From: Chitinophagaceae bacterium
GTDB lineage: Bacteria; Bacteroidota; Bacteroidia; Chitinophagales; Chitinophagaceae
Length of the DNA stretch: 8,571 bases
NCBI GenBank assembly: GCA_947452875.1
Contig: CANGEZ010000072.1
Span: forward strand, 1-8,571
Reading direction: 5' to 3'
Below are positions 1 to 6,224 of the stretch, in pieces. Made by a program: the position numbers and the translations under genes. Under the pieces are notes generated by a model. The model did no database searches. It was not told the DNA's origin and saw nothing but the letters and a program-made list of their open reading frames with translations. The stretch's first letter is position 1. Every line of letters starts with the position of its first letter.

Positions 1-2718
1 CATTTAAGTGGAACGGGTTGTACAGATTACGGAGATATTTTGTTGATGCCAGGAAATGGTAACCCTTCTCCTAATAATAAAAACTATGGCTCATTATTTT
101 CGCACAATTCAGAATCAGCATCGCCGGGTTATTACAAAGTGAAATTATTGGATGATAATATTGATGTCGAATTGACCACAACTGAAAGAGTGGGGTTTCA
201 TCATTATTCATTTTCCAATCCTGAAAATAACTATGTCGTTCTTGATTTGAAACATAGAGACGAAGTGCTTCAGTCTTCATTGAATATTGAAGATGAGTAT
301 ACTGTTTCCGGATTGAGAAGAAGCAAAGCTTGGGCTGATAATCAGTATGTTTATTTTGTAATTAAATTTTCTTCCCCAATCACAAAAATGGGGATTTGGA
401 ATAATGATCTGCTGATTGACAATGGCATTAAGAACGTAGATAGTTCAAAAAATCTAAAGGCTTATTTTTCATTTGATTTGAGTGCATCAAAAGATGTATT
501 TGTTAAAGTCGCTATTTCTCCTGTTAGTGTAGTTGGCGCGAAAAGAAATCTTGACGTAGAAACAACAGGAACGGATTTTGTCAATGTCAAATCAGCCGCT
601 CAAAAAAAGTGGAACCAGGAATTGTCCAGAATTGAAATTCAATTCAAATCCACGGATAAAAACAAGTTGACTATTTTCTATTCAGCATTGTATCATACAG
701 CTGTTGTGCCAAACATCAATATGGATGTAGATGGTCAGTACCGTGGCCGAGATAACCAGATTCATAAAGCAGAAGACTTTACTTACTATTCTGTTTTTTC
801 ATTATGGGATACGTACCGCGCTGCTCATCCATTATATACAATTATAGATCAGAAGCGGACTTTAGATTACATCAAAACATTTTTGGTTCAATACCAGCAG
901 GGTGGAAGATTGCCTGTTTGGGAATTGTCGTCTTGTGAAACAGATTGTATGATTGGATATCATAGTGTGCCCGTTATCGTTGATGCTTACATGAAAGGCA
1001 TTAATCAATTTGATACCACATTGGCACTTCAAGCTATGATGAAGTCTGCAACTTGGAATCACCTGGGTTTGCCAGCTTTGATGTCCAATGGGATGATTAC
1101 TGTTGAAGATGAACATGAAAGTGTAAGTAAAAATTTAGAATATGCTTATGATGATTATTGCATTGCCATTTATGCAAAATCTTTAGGTAACAATGAAGCG
1201 TACACGAAGTGTATCAAGCGTGCTCAGTATTACAAAAATATTCTTGATTTTCAATCCGGATTTGTACGTCCTCGAAAAAATGGCGGCTGGATTTCTCCAT
1301 TCGACCCGCGTGAAGTCAATAATCATTTTACAGAAGCCAACAGTTGGCAATATTCTTTTTATTTTCCGCAAGACATTAATGGTTATATCAGCATGATGGG
1401 TGGAAAGAAAAAACTAGAAACCAAGCTGGATGCTTTATTCAATGAAAATTCCAAAACTACCGGAAGGGATCAAAGTGATATTACAGGTTTGATTGGTCAA
1501 TATGCACATGGAAACGAACCAAGTCACCATATTATTTATCTCTATGATTATACCGACAACCCGGCTAAAGCTCAATTCTATGCTAATAAAGTAATGAATG
1601 AGTTTTATAAAAATTCACCTGATGGGTTGATAGGTAATGAGGATTGCGGACAAATGAGTGCTTGGTATGTGATGAGCGCTTTGGGTTTTTATCCCGTAAC
1701 TCCAGGAAACAACAAATACATGATTGGCTCTCCTCAATTTAGTTTGGCAGAAATTCATCTTGAAAATGGAAAGTCTTTTGTAGTCAACGCTGTCAATAAA
1801 AATGATAAAAACTTTTATATCCAAAATGCTTTGATCAGTACATCTCGCTCATTAAGACCAACTGAATGGAAATATCCATATTTGAATCATGAAGATATTG
1901 CCAACGGAGGTTTGGTTACTTTCAATATGGCAGCATTGCCGCTTAATTGTTTTACACTTGCTAATAATGACGAAGAGCTCTCGAAAATGACCGATGCCAA
2001 AATTGTATTGAATCCCATTATCGATGGTGGAAATATTTCACTTACCAGAAAGAAAACGATTTCGATTTCATCTCCTCAAAAAGGTGTGAAAATTTATTAT
2101 TCAACAAATGGAGAAACGCCAAATGAGAAAATGAATTTGTTTACTCATCCTTTTATGATTGACACTTCTATGGAGATAAAGGCCATTGCTGTTGATAAAG
2201 ACAATAACCGCAGTTTTGTTACATCCTCTTCATTTAGAAAAAAGTCAAATAATTGGTCTGTAAAATTAAACACAACATACGAGCCGCAATACAATGGTGG
2301 CGGGGCTGATGGCTTAATCGACGGTATTCATGGCACTACCAACTGGCGCATGGGCAACTGGCAAGGTTATCAATTACAAAATCCTGAAGTGATTATTGAT
2401 TTGAAAAAACAAACTTCAATATCGAAAGTAAGCATCGGATTTTTACAGGATGTTCGCGCCTGGATTGTGATGCCTAAGAAAGTAAGTGTTTTCATTTCGC
2501 ATGATGGCGTGAATTTTGAAAAAGTATATGTAGGAGAAAATTATATACCAATCGAAGATGTAAATCCTCAAACTAAAAAAGTAGAAGCGGTTTTTGAAAA
2601 ACAACCATGTCGTTATATAAAAATTGTTGCTGAGCAGTTTGGTAAATTACCTTCTTGGCATGAAGGCGCGGGCGGAGATACGCATATTTTTATGGATGAG
2701 GTGGAAGTAGCCCCCTAA
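1..2718 (+). CDS. GH92 family exo-alpha-mannosidase with C-terminal chitobiase-like and F5/8 C (discoidin-like) domains, 5' truncated
   Basis: The frame is open from base 1, giving 905 visible residues. The first ones, HLSGTGCTDYGDILLMP, are a conserved GH92 block, so the true start with any signal peptide lies upstream; I infer roughly 80-110 missing residues. The ATG at 40 is internal. GH92 enzymes are Ca-dependent inverting exo-mannosidases acting on N-glycans or yeast mannan, usually extracytoplasmic. Family blocks: YRGRD and WDTYRAAHP near 242-275, HGNEPSHH at 503-510 (E506 probably the general acid), and GNEDCGQMSAWY at 545-556. I could not place the catalytic base with confidence; D632 in NHEDI is one candidate. 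After the catalytic part (to about 665) come a chitobiase C-terminal-like beta domain (about 668-745, with YYSTNGETP) and an F5/8 type C domain (about 752-905), probably carbohydrate-binding. No T9SS sorting tail is evident. The stop falls inside a dispersed hairpin repeat. Linkage specificity cannot be told. Confidence 0.93.
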   Translation, partial: HLSGTGCTDYGDILLMPGNGNPSPNNKNYGSLFSHNSESASPGYYKVKLLDDNIDVELTTTERVGFHHYSFSNPENNYVVLDLKHRDEVLQSSLNIEDEYTVSGLRRSKAWADNQYVYFVIKFSSPITKMGIWNNDLLIDNGIKNVDSSKNLKAYFSFDLSASKDVFVKVAISPVSVVGAKRNLDVETTGTDFVNVKSAAQKKWNQELSRIEIQFKSTDKNKLTIFYSALYHTAVVPNINMDVDGQYRGRDNQIHKAEDFTYYSVFSLWDTYRAAHPLYTIIDQKRTLDYIKTFLVQYQQGGRLPVWELSSCETDCMIGYHSVPVIVDAYMKGINQFDTTLALQAMMKSATWNHLGLPALMSNGMITVEDEHESVSKNLEYAYDDYCIAIYAKSLGNNEAYTKCIKRAQYYKNILDFQSGFVRPRKNGGWISPFDPREVNNHFTEANSWQYSFYFPQDINGYISMMGGKKKLETKLDALFNENSKTTGRDQSDITGLIGQYAHGNEPSHHIIYLYDYTDNPAKAQFYANKVMNEFYKNSPDGLIGNEDCGQMSAWYVMSALGFYPVTPGNNKYMIGSPQFSLAEIHLENGKSFVVNAVNKNDKNFYIQNALISTSRSLRPTEWKYPYLNHEDIANGGLVTFNMAALPLNCFTLANNDEELSKMTDAKIVLNPIIDGGNISLTRKKTISISSPQKGVKIYYSTNGETPNEKMNLFTHPFMIDTSMEIKAIAVDKDNNRSFVTSSSFRKKSNNWSVKLNTTYEPQYNGGGADGLIDGIHGTTNWRMGNWQGYQLQNPEVIIDLKKQTSISKVSIGFLQDVRAWIVMPKKVSVFISHDGVNFEKVYVGENYIPIEDVNPQTKKVEAVFEKQPCRYIKIVAEQFGKLPSWHEGAGGDTHIFMDEVEVAP

Positions 2719-2756
2719 ATTCCCCGAAGGGGGAATTGATTGTGTTATGTTGGATT
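2709..2756 (+). repeat. GC-hairpin dispersed repeat, copy 1 (hairpin plus tail)
   Basis: The head begins AGCCCCCTAA and continues into AATTCCCC-GAAG-GGGGAATT, a perfect 8-bp stem at 2718-2725/2730-2737. A tail, TTGATTGTGTTATGTTGGAT, follows. Head and tail both recur at 2871-2920 and, inverted, at 6156-6206; the head alone recurs inverted at 3039-3066. The mannosidase stop codon (2716-2718) is the TAA of the head, so the last codons GCC CCC TAA come from the repeat. There is no T-run after the stem, so a terminator role is uncertain. Confidence 0.85.
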
Positions 2757-2785
2757 AACCACGAATGCAGTAATTGTTTTTTGCC
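2757..2785 (+). repeat. 8-base-period 'accacgaa' dispersed repeat, copy a (degenerate)
   Basis: Begins AACCACGAAT and ends AATTGTTTTTTGCC. The copy at 2982-3012 has the same beginning and the same end (AATTG, T-run, GCC), so the two are related over their whole length. Here the middle has diverged (GCAGT in place of TCACG). No coding capacity. Confidence 0.65.
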
Positions 2786-2791
2786 AGGAAT

Positions 2792-2815
2792 GGCGCCGGT
2801 CTATTGACCGGTGTC
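2792..2815 (+). other. GC-rich hairpin just upstream of the terminator
   Basis: CCGGTC (2796-2801), loop TATT (2802-2805), GACCGG (2806-2811) form a perfect 6-bp stem. It extends outward to about 10 bp (2792-2801/2806-2815) with G-C and G-U pairs. It lies 9 bases before the terminator hairpin, so the two could fold as a tandem pair in the 3' UTR of the mannosidase transcript. I recognise no known RNA family. Confidence 0.6.
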
Positions 2816-2824
2816 TACCAGAGT

Positions 2825-2850
2825 ACTCAGTCTCCGACTGAGTTTTTCTT
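2825..2850 (+). terminator. Intrinsic terminator for the mannosidase transcript
   Basis: ACTCAGTC (2825-2832), a 3-base loop TCC, then GACTGAGT (2836-2843) form a perfect 8-bp stem followed directly by TTTTCTT. It lies about 107 bases after the mannosidase stop and is correctly oriented for it. The left arm overlaps a second palindrome, GAGTACTC (2821-2828). The pair of hairpins may itself be a mobile repeat unit, but a second copy is not in this window. Confidence 0.75.
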
Positions 2851-2851
2851 T

Positions 2852-2869
2852 AACCACGAATTCACGAAT
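2852..2869 (+). repeat. 8-base-period 'accacgaa' dispersed repeat, copy b
   Basis: AACCACGAATTCACGAAT is identical over 18 bases to 2982-2999. Internally it is two 8-base units, ACCACGAA and TTCACGAA. It abuts GC-hairpin copy 2, which starts one base later. Confidence 0.8.
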
Positions 2870-2870
2870 A

Positions 2871-2920
2871 AGCCCCCTTAATCCCCCCAAGGGGGAAACT
2901 GATTATGTTTTATTGATATA
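2871..2920 (+). repeat. GC-hairpin dispersed repeat, copy 2 (hairpin plus tail)
   Basis: The head has two C tracts (2873-2877 and 2883-2888) and one G tract (2891-2895). Either C tract can pair with the G tract, giving alternative hairpins. The tail, CTGATTATGTTTTATTGAT, matches those of copies 1 and 4 at most positions. It lies past the terminator at 2825-2850, so it is probably not at the end of the main mannosidase mRNA. Confidence 0.85.
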
Positions 2921-2981
2921 TGCGAATTAGTCTAATCACATAGAACATTAAGTATAGTTTTTTTGAATTTTTACTTTTTTC

Positions 2982-3012
2982 AACCACGAATTCACGAATT
3001 GTTTTTTTTGCC
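2982..3012 (+). repeat. 8-base-period 'accacgaa' dispersed repeat, copy c
   Basis: The 18 bases AACCACGAATTCACGAAT are identical to copy b and are followed by TGTTTTTTTTGCC, which matches the end of copy a. Copies a and c thus define a unit of about 30 bases, of which copy b holds the first 18. Confidence 0.8.
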
Positions 3013-3038
3013 TCACGTTTTTGTAAAGTTTATTTTGA

Positions 3039-3066
3039 GTTTCCCCCTTTGGGGGACAGGGGGCTA
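3039..3066 (-). repeat. GC-hairpin dispersed repeat, copy 3 (inverted, head only)
   Basis: On the minus strand this reads AGCCCCCTGTCCCCC, AAA, GGGGGAAACT: the same C5-C5-G5 head as copies 1 and 2. The minus-strand sequence beyond it (AAAATAAACTTTAC) does not match the conserved tail, so it is a head-only or diverged copy. With copy 1 it forms inverted ends of the segment 2709-3066. Confidence 0.8.
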
Positions 3067-3069
3067 ACA

Positions 3070-3098
3070 AAAGCCCACGATTTAAATTCGTGGGCTTT
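3070..3098 (-). terminator. Intrinsic terminator for the amino acid permease, possibly bidirectional
   Basis: AAAGCCCACGA (3070-3080) and TCGTGGGCTTT (3088-3098) form a perfect 11-bp stem around a 7-base AT loop. On the minus strand it begins 28 bases after the permease stop and ends in CTTTTGTT, a fair U-rich tail. On the plus strand it ends in GGGCTTTCATTTT, so it could also stop read-through from the mannosidase side. Confidence 0.8.
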
Positions 3099-3126
3099 CA
3101 TTTTATTTAGTTAAGTCTCGTATTTC

Positions 3127-4605
3127 TTATTTCAAATGACTTCTCTTCTTACTGTATCCAAAATAGATAATCATACCTAAGGCCAACCATCCAAACAATC
3201 TAGCCCAGTTTGTCCAACCAAGTCCGAAAATCATAGCCGCACAAACAATAATACCTAAAATAGGAACCATCGGTACTAAAGGTGTTTTGAATTCGCGGTG
3301 CAATTCAGGATTTGTTTTTCTTAAAATAATTACAGCACTACATACAAGGATAAACGCAAATAAAGTTCCGATACTTGTCATATCGCCTACGATGTCACCG
3401 GGAACAAATGCAGCAAATCCACCTACCAAAACTAGAATAATCAAATTGGCTTTATGTGGTGTTTTGAATTTAGGATGTAAATGACTGAAAGTTTCTGGCA
3501 ATAAACCATCTTTACTCATAGAATAAAACACACGGCTTTGTCCAAGTAGCATGACCAAAATAACAGAAGAGAAACCAGCCAAGATAGCAACAGTTACCAA
3601 TTTACCTAACCACTGATAACCCGGCATATAGGTGTTGATAGCAGCAACTACAGAGGCTTCTTTGCCATCTGTTCTGAAAAATTCTACAGGAGCAATACCC
3701 GTTAAAACGTGTGCAAACAAAATATACAACACCGTACAAACGGCTAATGAACCCAAAATGCCAATAGGCATCGCTGTTTTAGGATTTTTCGTTTCTTGAG
3801 CAGCCGTACTTACCGCATCAAAACCAATGAAAGCAAAGAACACAACACCCGCTGCACCCAAAATACCCATGATGCCACCGAAATGGTGATCAACTCCTTG
3901 ACTGTCTGTATAAATAGTAGGTTCAGGAATATAAGGCGTATGATTTCCAGCTTGAACAAAATTCCATCCGAAAATAATAATCAAAATAACAATGGAAACT
4001 TTAGTAATTACAATCAATCCGTTTACAAAAGCCGATTCTTGAGTTCCTTTGATGAGTAACAAACTTAATGCTGCTACAATTCCTAATGCAGGTAAGTTGA
4101 TAATTCCTGAATGAACAACACCTGCAGCATCAGCTATAGAATGTTCAAACGGAGAGTGGCACCATTCATAAGCAATCGCCTTCATGTGAAACACATGCAC
4201 CAGCAGGTTGTTCAAATATTCACTCCATGCAATACCTACAGTTGCAGCTCCAACTGCATATTCCAAAATCAAATCCCAGCCAATAATCCAGGCCAATAAT
4301 TCTCCCATAGTGGCATATGTATAAGTATATGCGCTTCCTGAGATAGGAATAGAAGATGATAATTCTGCATAACACAAACCTGCCAAAGCACATCCAATCG
4401 CAGCCACAATAAAACCAAGTGTTACAGAAGGTCCTGCGTTTTGTGCAGCAGCAGCAGCTGTTCTAACAAACAATCCTGCACCAATGATAGCTCCAATGCC
4501 TAGGGCGACTAATGAGCCAGCACTAAGTGTACGTTTTAAACCTTTCTCTGAATCTCCTGCCTCTTCCAAAAGTAGATGCATAGGTTTTTTAGTAAATAAT
4601 CCCAT
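3127..4605 (-). CDS. APC-superfamily amino acid permease (CAT/YfnA-like)
   Basis: A 492-residue integral membrane protein, probably importing amino acids by proton symport; the substrate is not determinable from sequence. The N-terminal cytoplasmic stretch is followed by TM1 with the unwound glycine motif GIGAIIGAGLFV (36-47), which in APC proteins contacts the substrate backbone. TM6 carries FFAFIGFDAVSTAAQE (256-271) followed by KNP, the CAT/YfnA signature. K202 in TM5 matches the conserved lysine linked to proton coupling in the bacterial CAT homologue GkApcT (family knowledge). GQSRVFYSMSKDGLLP (355-370) and REFKTP (437-442) are further family blocks. I count about 12-14 hydrophobic segments; length is normal. 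The ATG follows an A/T-rich leader (ACTAAAATAA) with no Shine-Dalgarno, usual in Bacteroidota. It is divergent from the symporter gene and has its own terminator. Confidence 0.92.
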   Translation of the reverse strand: MGLFTKKPMHLLLEEAGDSEKGLKRTLSAGSLVALGIGAIIGAGLFVRTAAAAAQNAGPSVTLGFIVAAIGCALAGLCYAELSSSIPISGSAYTYTYATMGELLAWIIGWDLILEYAVGAATVGIAWSEYLNNLLVHVFHMKAIAYEWCHSPFEHSIADAAGVVHSGIINLPALGIVAALSLLLIKGTQESAFVNGLIVITKVSIVILIIIFGWNFVQAGNHTPYIPEPTIYTDSQGVDHHFGGIMGILGAAGVVFFAFIGFDAVSTAAQETKNPKTAMPIGILGSLAVCTVLYILFAHVLTGIAPVEFFRTDGKEASVVAAINTYMPGYQWLGKLVTVAILAGFSSVILVMLLGQSRVFYSMSKDGLLPETFSHLHPKFKTPHKANLIILVLVGGFAAFVPGDIVGDMTSIGTLFAFILVCSAVIILRKTNPELHREFKTPLVPMVPILGIIVCAAMIFGLGWTNWARLFGWLALGMIIYFGYSKKRSHLK

Positions 4606-4755
4606 TTATTTTAGTTTTTAGTAAAAAATATTTCTGAAAAATAAGAAATTATTTGTTGATAAACTGAAACATTTATAAACCAATTATTCTAATTTAATTT
4701 GAGTGATTATTTTCATTCATATTTATATATTACATTGCGAAACTAAAAATAAGAT
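4606..4755. promoter_or_regulatory. Divergent intergenic region between permease and symporter
   Basis: This 150-base, very AT-rich gap must hold the promoter of the permease (-) and probably of the symporter (+), since the genes are transcribed apart and nothing else lies between. I found no convincing match to the Bacteroidota promoter (TTTG near -33, TAnnTTTG near -7) with correct spacing. Both leaders end in nearly the same A-rich word before the start: ACTAAAATAA for the permease, ACTAAAAATAA for the symporter. No dispersed repeats occur here, unlike the other gaps. Confidence 0.5.
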
Positions 4756-6021
4756 ATGCATCAAGATTCTTATCATTCACCCAAGTCAAGCAAACTAACT
4801 ACCTACATAGTTATTGCAATGATAGCAGGTATATTAGCAGGGTATCTGATTCATGAAAATGCATCTCCTGATTTTATAAAAGATTTCGCTCCTAAAATAA
4901 AATTACTCGCCACCATATTTTTAAGATTGGTGCAAATGATTATTGCACCATTGGTATTTGCCACTTTGGTGGTGGGCATTGCAAAATTGGGTGATTTGAA
5001 AACGGTAGGAAGAGTAGGCGGAAAGGCCATGATTTGGTTTGTGTCTGCTTCATTAATCAGTCTAACTCTTGGGTTGATTTTAGTGACGATAACAAAACCA
5101 GGGGTGGGTGTAAATATCGCCAATGCTGATTTGGAAGGAGCAAAAGACATGTTAGGTAAAACCAAAGAATTCTCTTTAGATAAATTTATTGAACATGTTT
5201 TTCCTAGAAGTGTAATTGAAGCGATGGCCAATAATGAAATTCTTCAGTTGGTTATTTTTTCGGTTTTTTTCGGTGTAGCCTTAACAGCTATTGGTGTGAA
5301 AGGCGAACCAATTATCAAAGCGCTTGACTCATTAACACATGTTGTTTTGAAAATGGTTGGCTATGTGATGAATTTTGCTCCAGTTGGTGTTTTTGGTGCT
5401 ATGACAGCTGTAATCGCTTTAAAAGGCTTGGGGATTTTAAAGACATACGCTTATTATATTGGATCCTTTTATTTAGGATTGGCAGTATTATGGATACTTT
5501 TATTGTTGGTGGGTTACATCATTTTAAAACATAGATTGAAAGTGCTTTTGAAAAGATTGTCTTCGCCTATGACAATTGCATTTAACACCGCCAGCAGCGA
5601 AGCGGTTTTTCCAAAGTTGGTAGAGGAAATGGAAAGATTCGGATGTGACAGCAAAATTGTTTCTTTCACTTTGCCATTAGGATATTCATTTAATTTGGAT
5701 GGGAGCATGATGTATATGACTTTCGCCAGTATGTTTATAGCACAAGCTTACAACGTAACATCTATTACAGATCACCTGGGAACACAGATTGCTATGTTAT
5801 TAGTTTTTATGCTAACCAGTAAAGGAATTGCCGGTGTGCCAAGAGCCTCTTTGGTAGTGGTTTTGGCAACAGGTTCTATGTTTGGCATTCCTCCCGAAGG
5901 GATAGGTTTGGTGCTGGCGATTGACACGTTCTGCGACATGGGAAGAAGCATGACTAACGTCCTCGGTAACGCGCTGGCAACAGCTGCTGTGAGTAAGTGG
6001 GAGGGCGCGTTAAAAATGTAG
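4756..6021 (+). CDS. DAACS-family dicarboxylate/amino acid:cation symporter (GltP/DctA-like)
   Basis: A 421-residue inner-membrane secondary transporter with the glutamate-transporter fold, expected to import glutamate/aspartate or C4-dicarboxylates with Na+ or H+. HP1 serine motif AFNTASSEAVFP is at 275-286; TM7 has NLDGS (313-317) for the usual NMDGT; HP2 has SKGIAGVPRAS (355-365); TM8 has DMGRSMTNVLGN (394-405). R397 is the position that in GltPh selects acidic side chains, and D394 the one that binds the substrate amino group, which favours acidic amino acids over plain dicarboxylates. The Na1-site aspartate of GltPh (NVxGD) is Asn405 here. To my recollection Asn is common in bacterial GltT/DctA-type members, so coupling ion is left open. 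No Shine-Dalgarno; leader ACTAAAAATAAGAT. The TAG stop is part of a 7-base repeat tract. Confidence 0.93.
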   Translation: MHQDSYHSPKSSKLTTYIVIAMIAGILAGYLIHENASPDFIKDFAPKIKLLATIFLRLVQMIIAPLVFATLVVGIAKLGDLKTVGRVGGKAMIWFVSASLISLTLGLILVTITKPGVGVNIANADLEGAKDMLGKTKEFSLDKFIEHVFPRSVIEAMANNEILQLVIFSVFFGVALTAIGVKGEPIIKALDSLTHVVLKMVGYVMNFAPVGVFGAMTAVIALKGLGILKTYAYYIGSFYLGLAVLWILLLLVGYIILKHRLKVLLKRLSSPMTIAFNTASSEAVFPKLVEEMERFGCDSKIVSFTLPLGYSFNLDGSMMYMTFASMFIAQAYNVTSITDHLGTQIAMLLVFMLTSKGIAGVPRASLVVVLATGSMFGIPPEGIGLVLAIDTFCDMGRSMTNVLGNALATAAVSKWEGALKM

Positions 6022-6046
6022 AATGTAAAATATTGAATGTAAAATA
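6015..6046 (+). repeat. 7-base tandem tract AATGTAR containing the symporter stop codon
   Basis: Units are AATGTAG (6015-6021), AATGTAA (6022-6028), AATATTG (6029-6035), AATGTAA (6036-6042) and a partial AAT. The TAG of the first unit is the stop codon. Because 7 is not a multiple of 3, the tract and the base after it give stops in all three frames: TAG at 6019, TAA at 6026 and TAG at 6045. It is a different 7-base family from the RCTRGAT tracts farther right. Confidence 0.75.
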
Positions 6047-6051
6047 GCCGG

Positions 6052-6067
6052 CCCCGAAACCTCGGGG
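6052..6067. other. GC hairpin downstream of the symporter
   Basis: CCCCGA (6052-6057), loop AACC, TCGGGG (6062-6067): a perfect 6-bp stem, 30 bases after the symporter stop. The following sequence is TAAAATTTG, not a T-run, so it is not a standard intrinsic terminator on the plus strand; the minus side (CCGGC) is also poor. It may stabilise the mRNA 3' end or be part of a dispersed repeat. Confidence 0.55.
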
Positions 6068-6097
6068 TAAAATTTGAGAAACAAATAGGTTTTCTTA

Positions 6098-6123
6098 GCA
6101 ATGTCTCCCTTAAGCGATGTTGC
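6098..6123. other. Imperfect hairpin in the symporter-DedA gap
   Basis: GCAATGTC (6098-6105) can pair with GATGTTGC (6116-6123) through 8 pairs including two G-U, around the loop TCCCTTAAGC. This mixed-composition stretch (about 6085-6125) stands out from the surrounding A-rich sequence and resembles neither adjoining gene. No T-run follows; the next bases are GCATAAATAAAAATAAAA. Confidence 0.35.
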
Positions 6124-6155
6124 GCATAAATAAAAATAAAAAAATTAGAAAGTAA

Positions 6156-6206
6156 GGTATTCAACAAAGCATAATCAACTTCCCCCCTTGGGTGATCGAG
6201 GGGGCT
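6156..6206 (-). repeat. GC-hairpin dispersed repeat, copy 4 (inverted, head plus tail)
   Basis: On the minus strand the head reads AGCCCCCTCGATCACCC, AA, GGGGGGAAG and the tail TTGATTATGCTTTGTTGAAT, matching the tails of copies 1 and 2. The second C tract is interrupted (CACCC) while the first C5 is intact. It ends 18 bases before the DedA start, so it lies in the DedA 5' leader in inverted orientation. Confidence 0.8.
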
Positions 6207-6224
6207 TCTTATAAAAAATAAAAA

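Larger units (their letters stand above)
2719..3126. other. Repeat-packed 408-base convergent intergenic region
   Basis: This gap separates the 3' ends of the mannosidase (+) and the amino acid permease (-). I see no credible coding region. From left to right it holds a GC hairpin repeat with tail, an 8-base-period repeat, two consecutive hairpins of which the second is terminator-like, a second 8-base-period repeat, a second GC hairpin repeat with tail, an AT-rich stretch (2921-2981) with only a short palindrome (ATTAG-T-CTAAT at 2926-2936), a third 8-base-period repeat, an inverted GC hairpin repeat, and the permease terminator. Elements are listed separately. Confidence 0.85.

Noticed and set aside
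40..42. ATG at 40 as the mannosidase start
   Set aside because: The frame is open upstream and encodes HLSGTGCTDYGD, a conserved GH92 block, so this methionine is internal.
1..2718. Mannosidase as part of a SusC/SusD polysaccharide utilisation locus
   Set aside because: No SusC, SusD, regulator or second glycosidase lies in the window, and its downstream neighbour is a convergent amino acid permease; the upstream side is not visible.
4698..4738. Bacteroidota-type promoter (TTTG at 4698, TACATTGC at 4731) for the symporter
   Set aside because: The -7 element is imperfect and the spacing is 29 bases instead of about 19-21.
4851..5231. 126-codon minus-strand open frame inside the symporter
   Set aside because: Fully antisense to a clearly conserved gene; its composition mirrors the transporter's hydrophobic codons.
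6052..6067. Hairpin as the intrinsic terminator of the symporter
   Set aside because: No T-run follows on either strand; kept only as a hairpin of unknown role.
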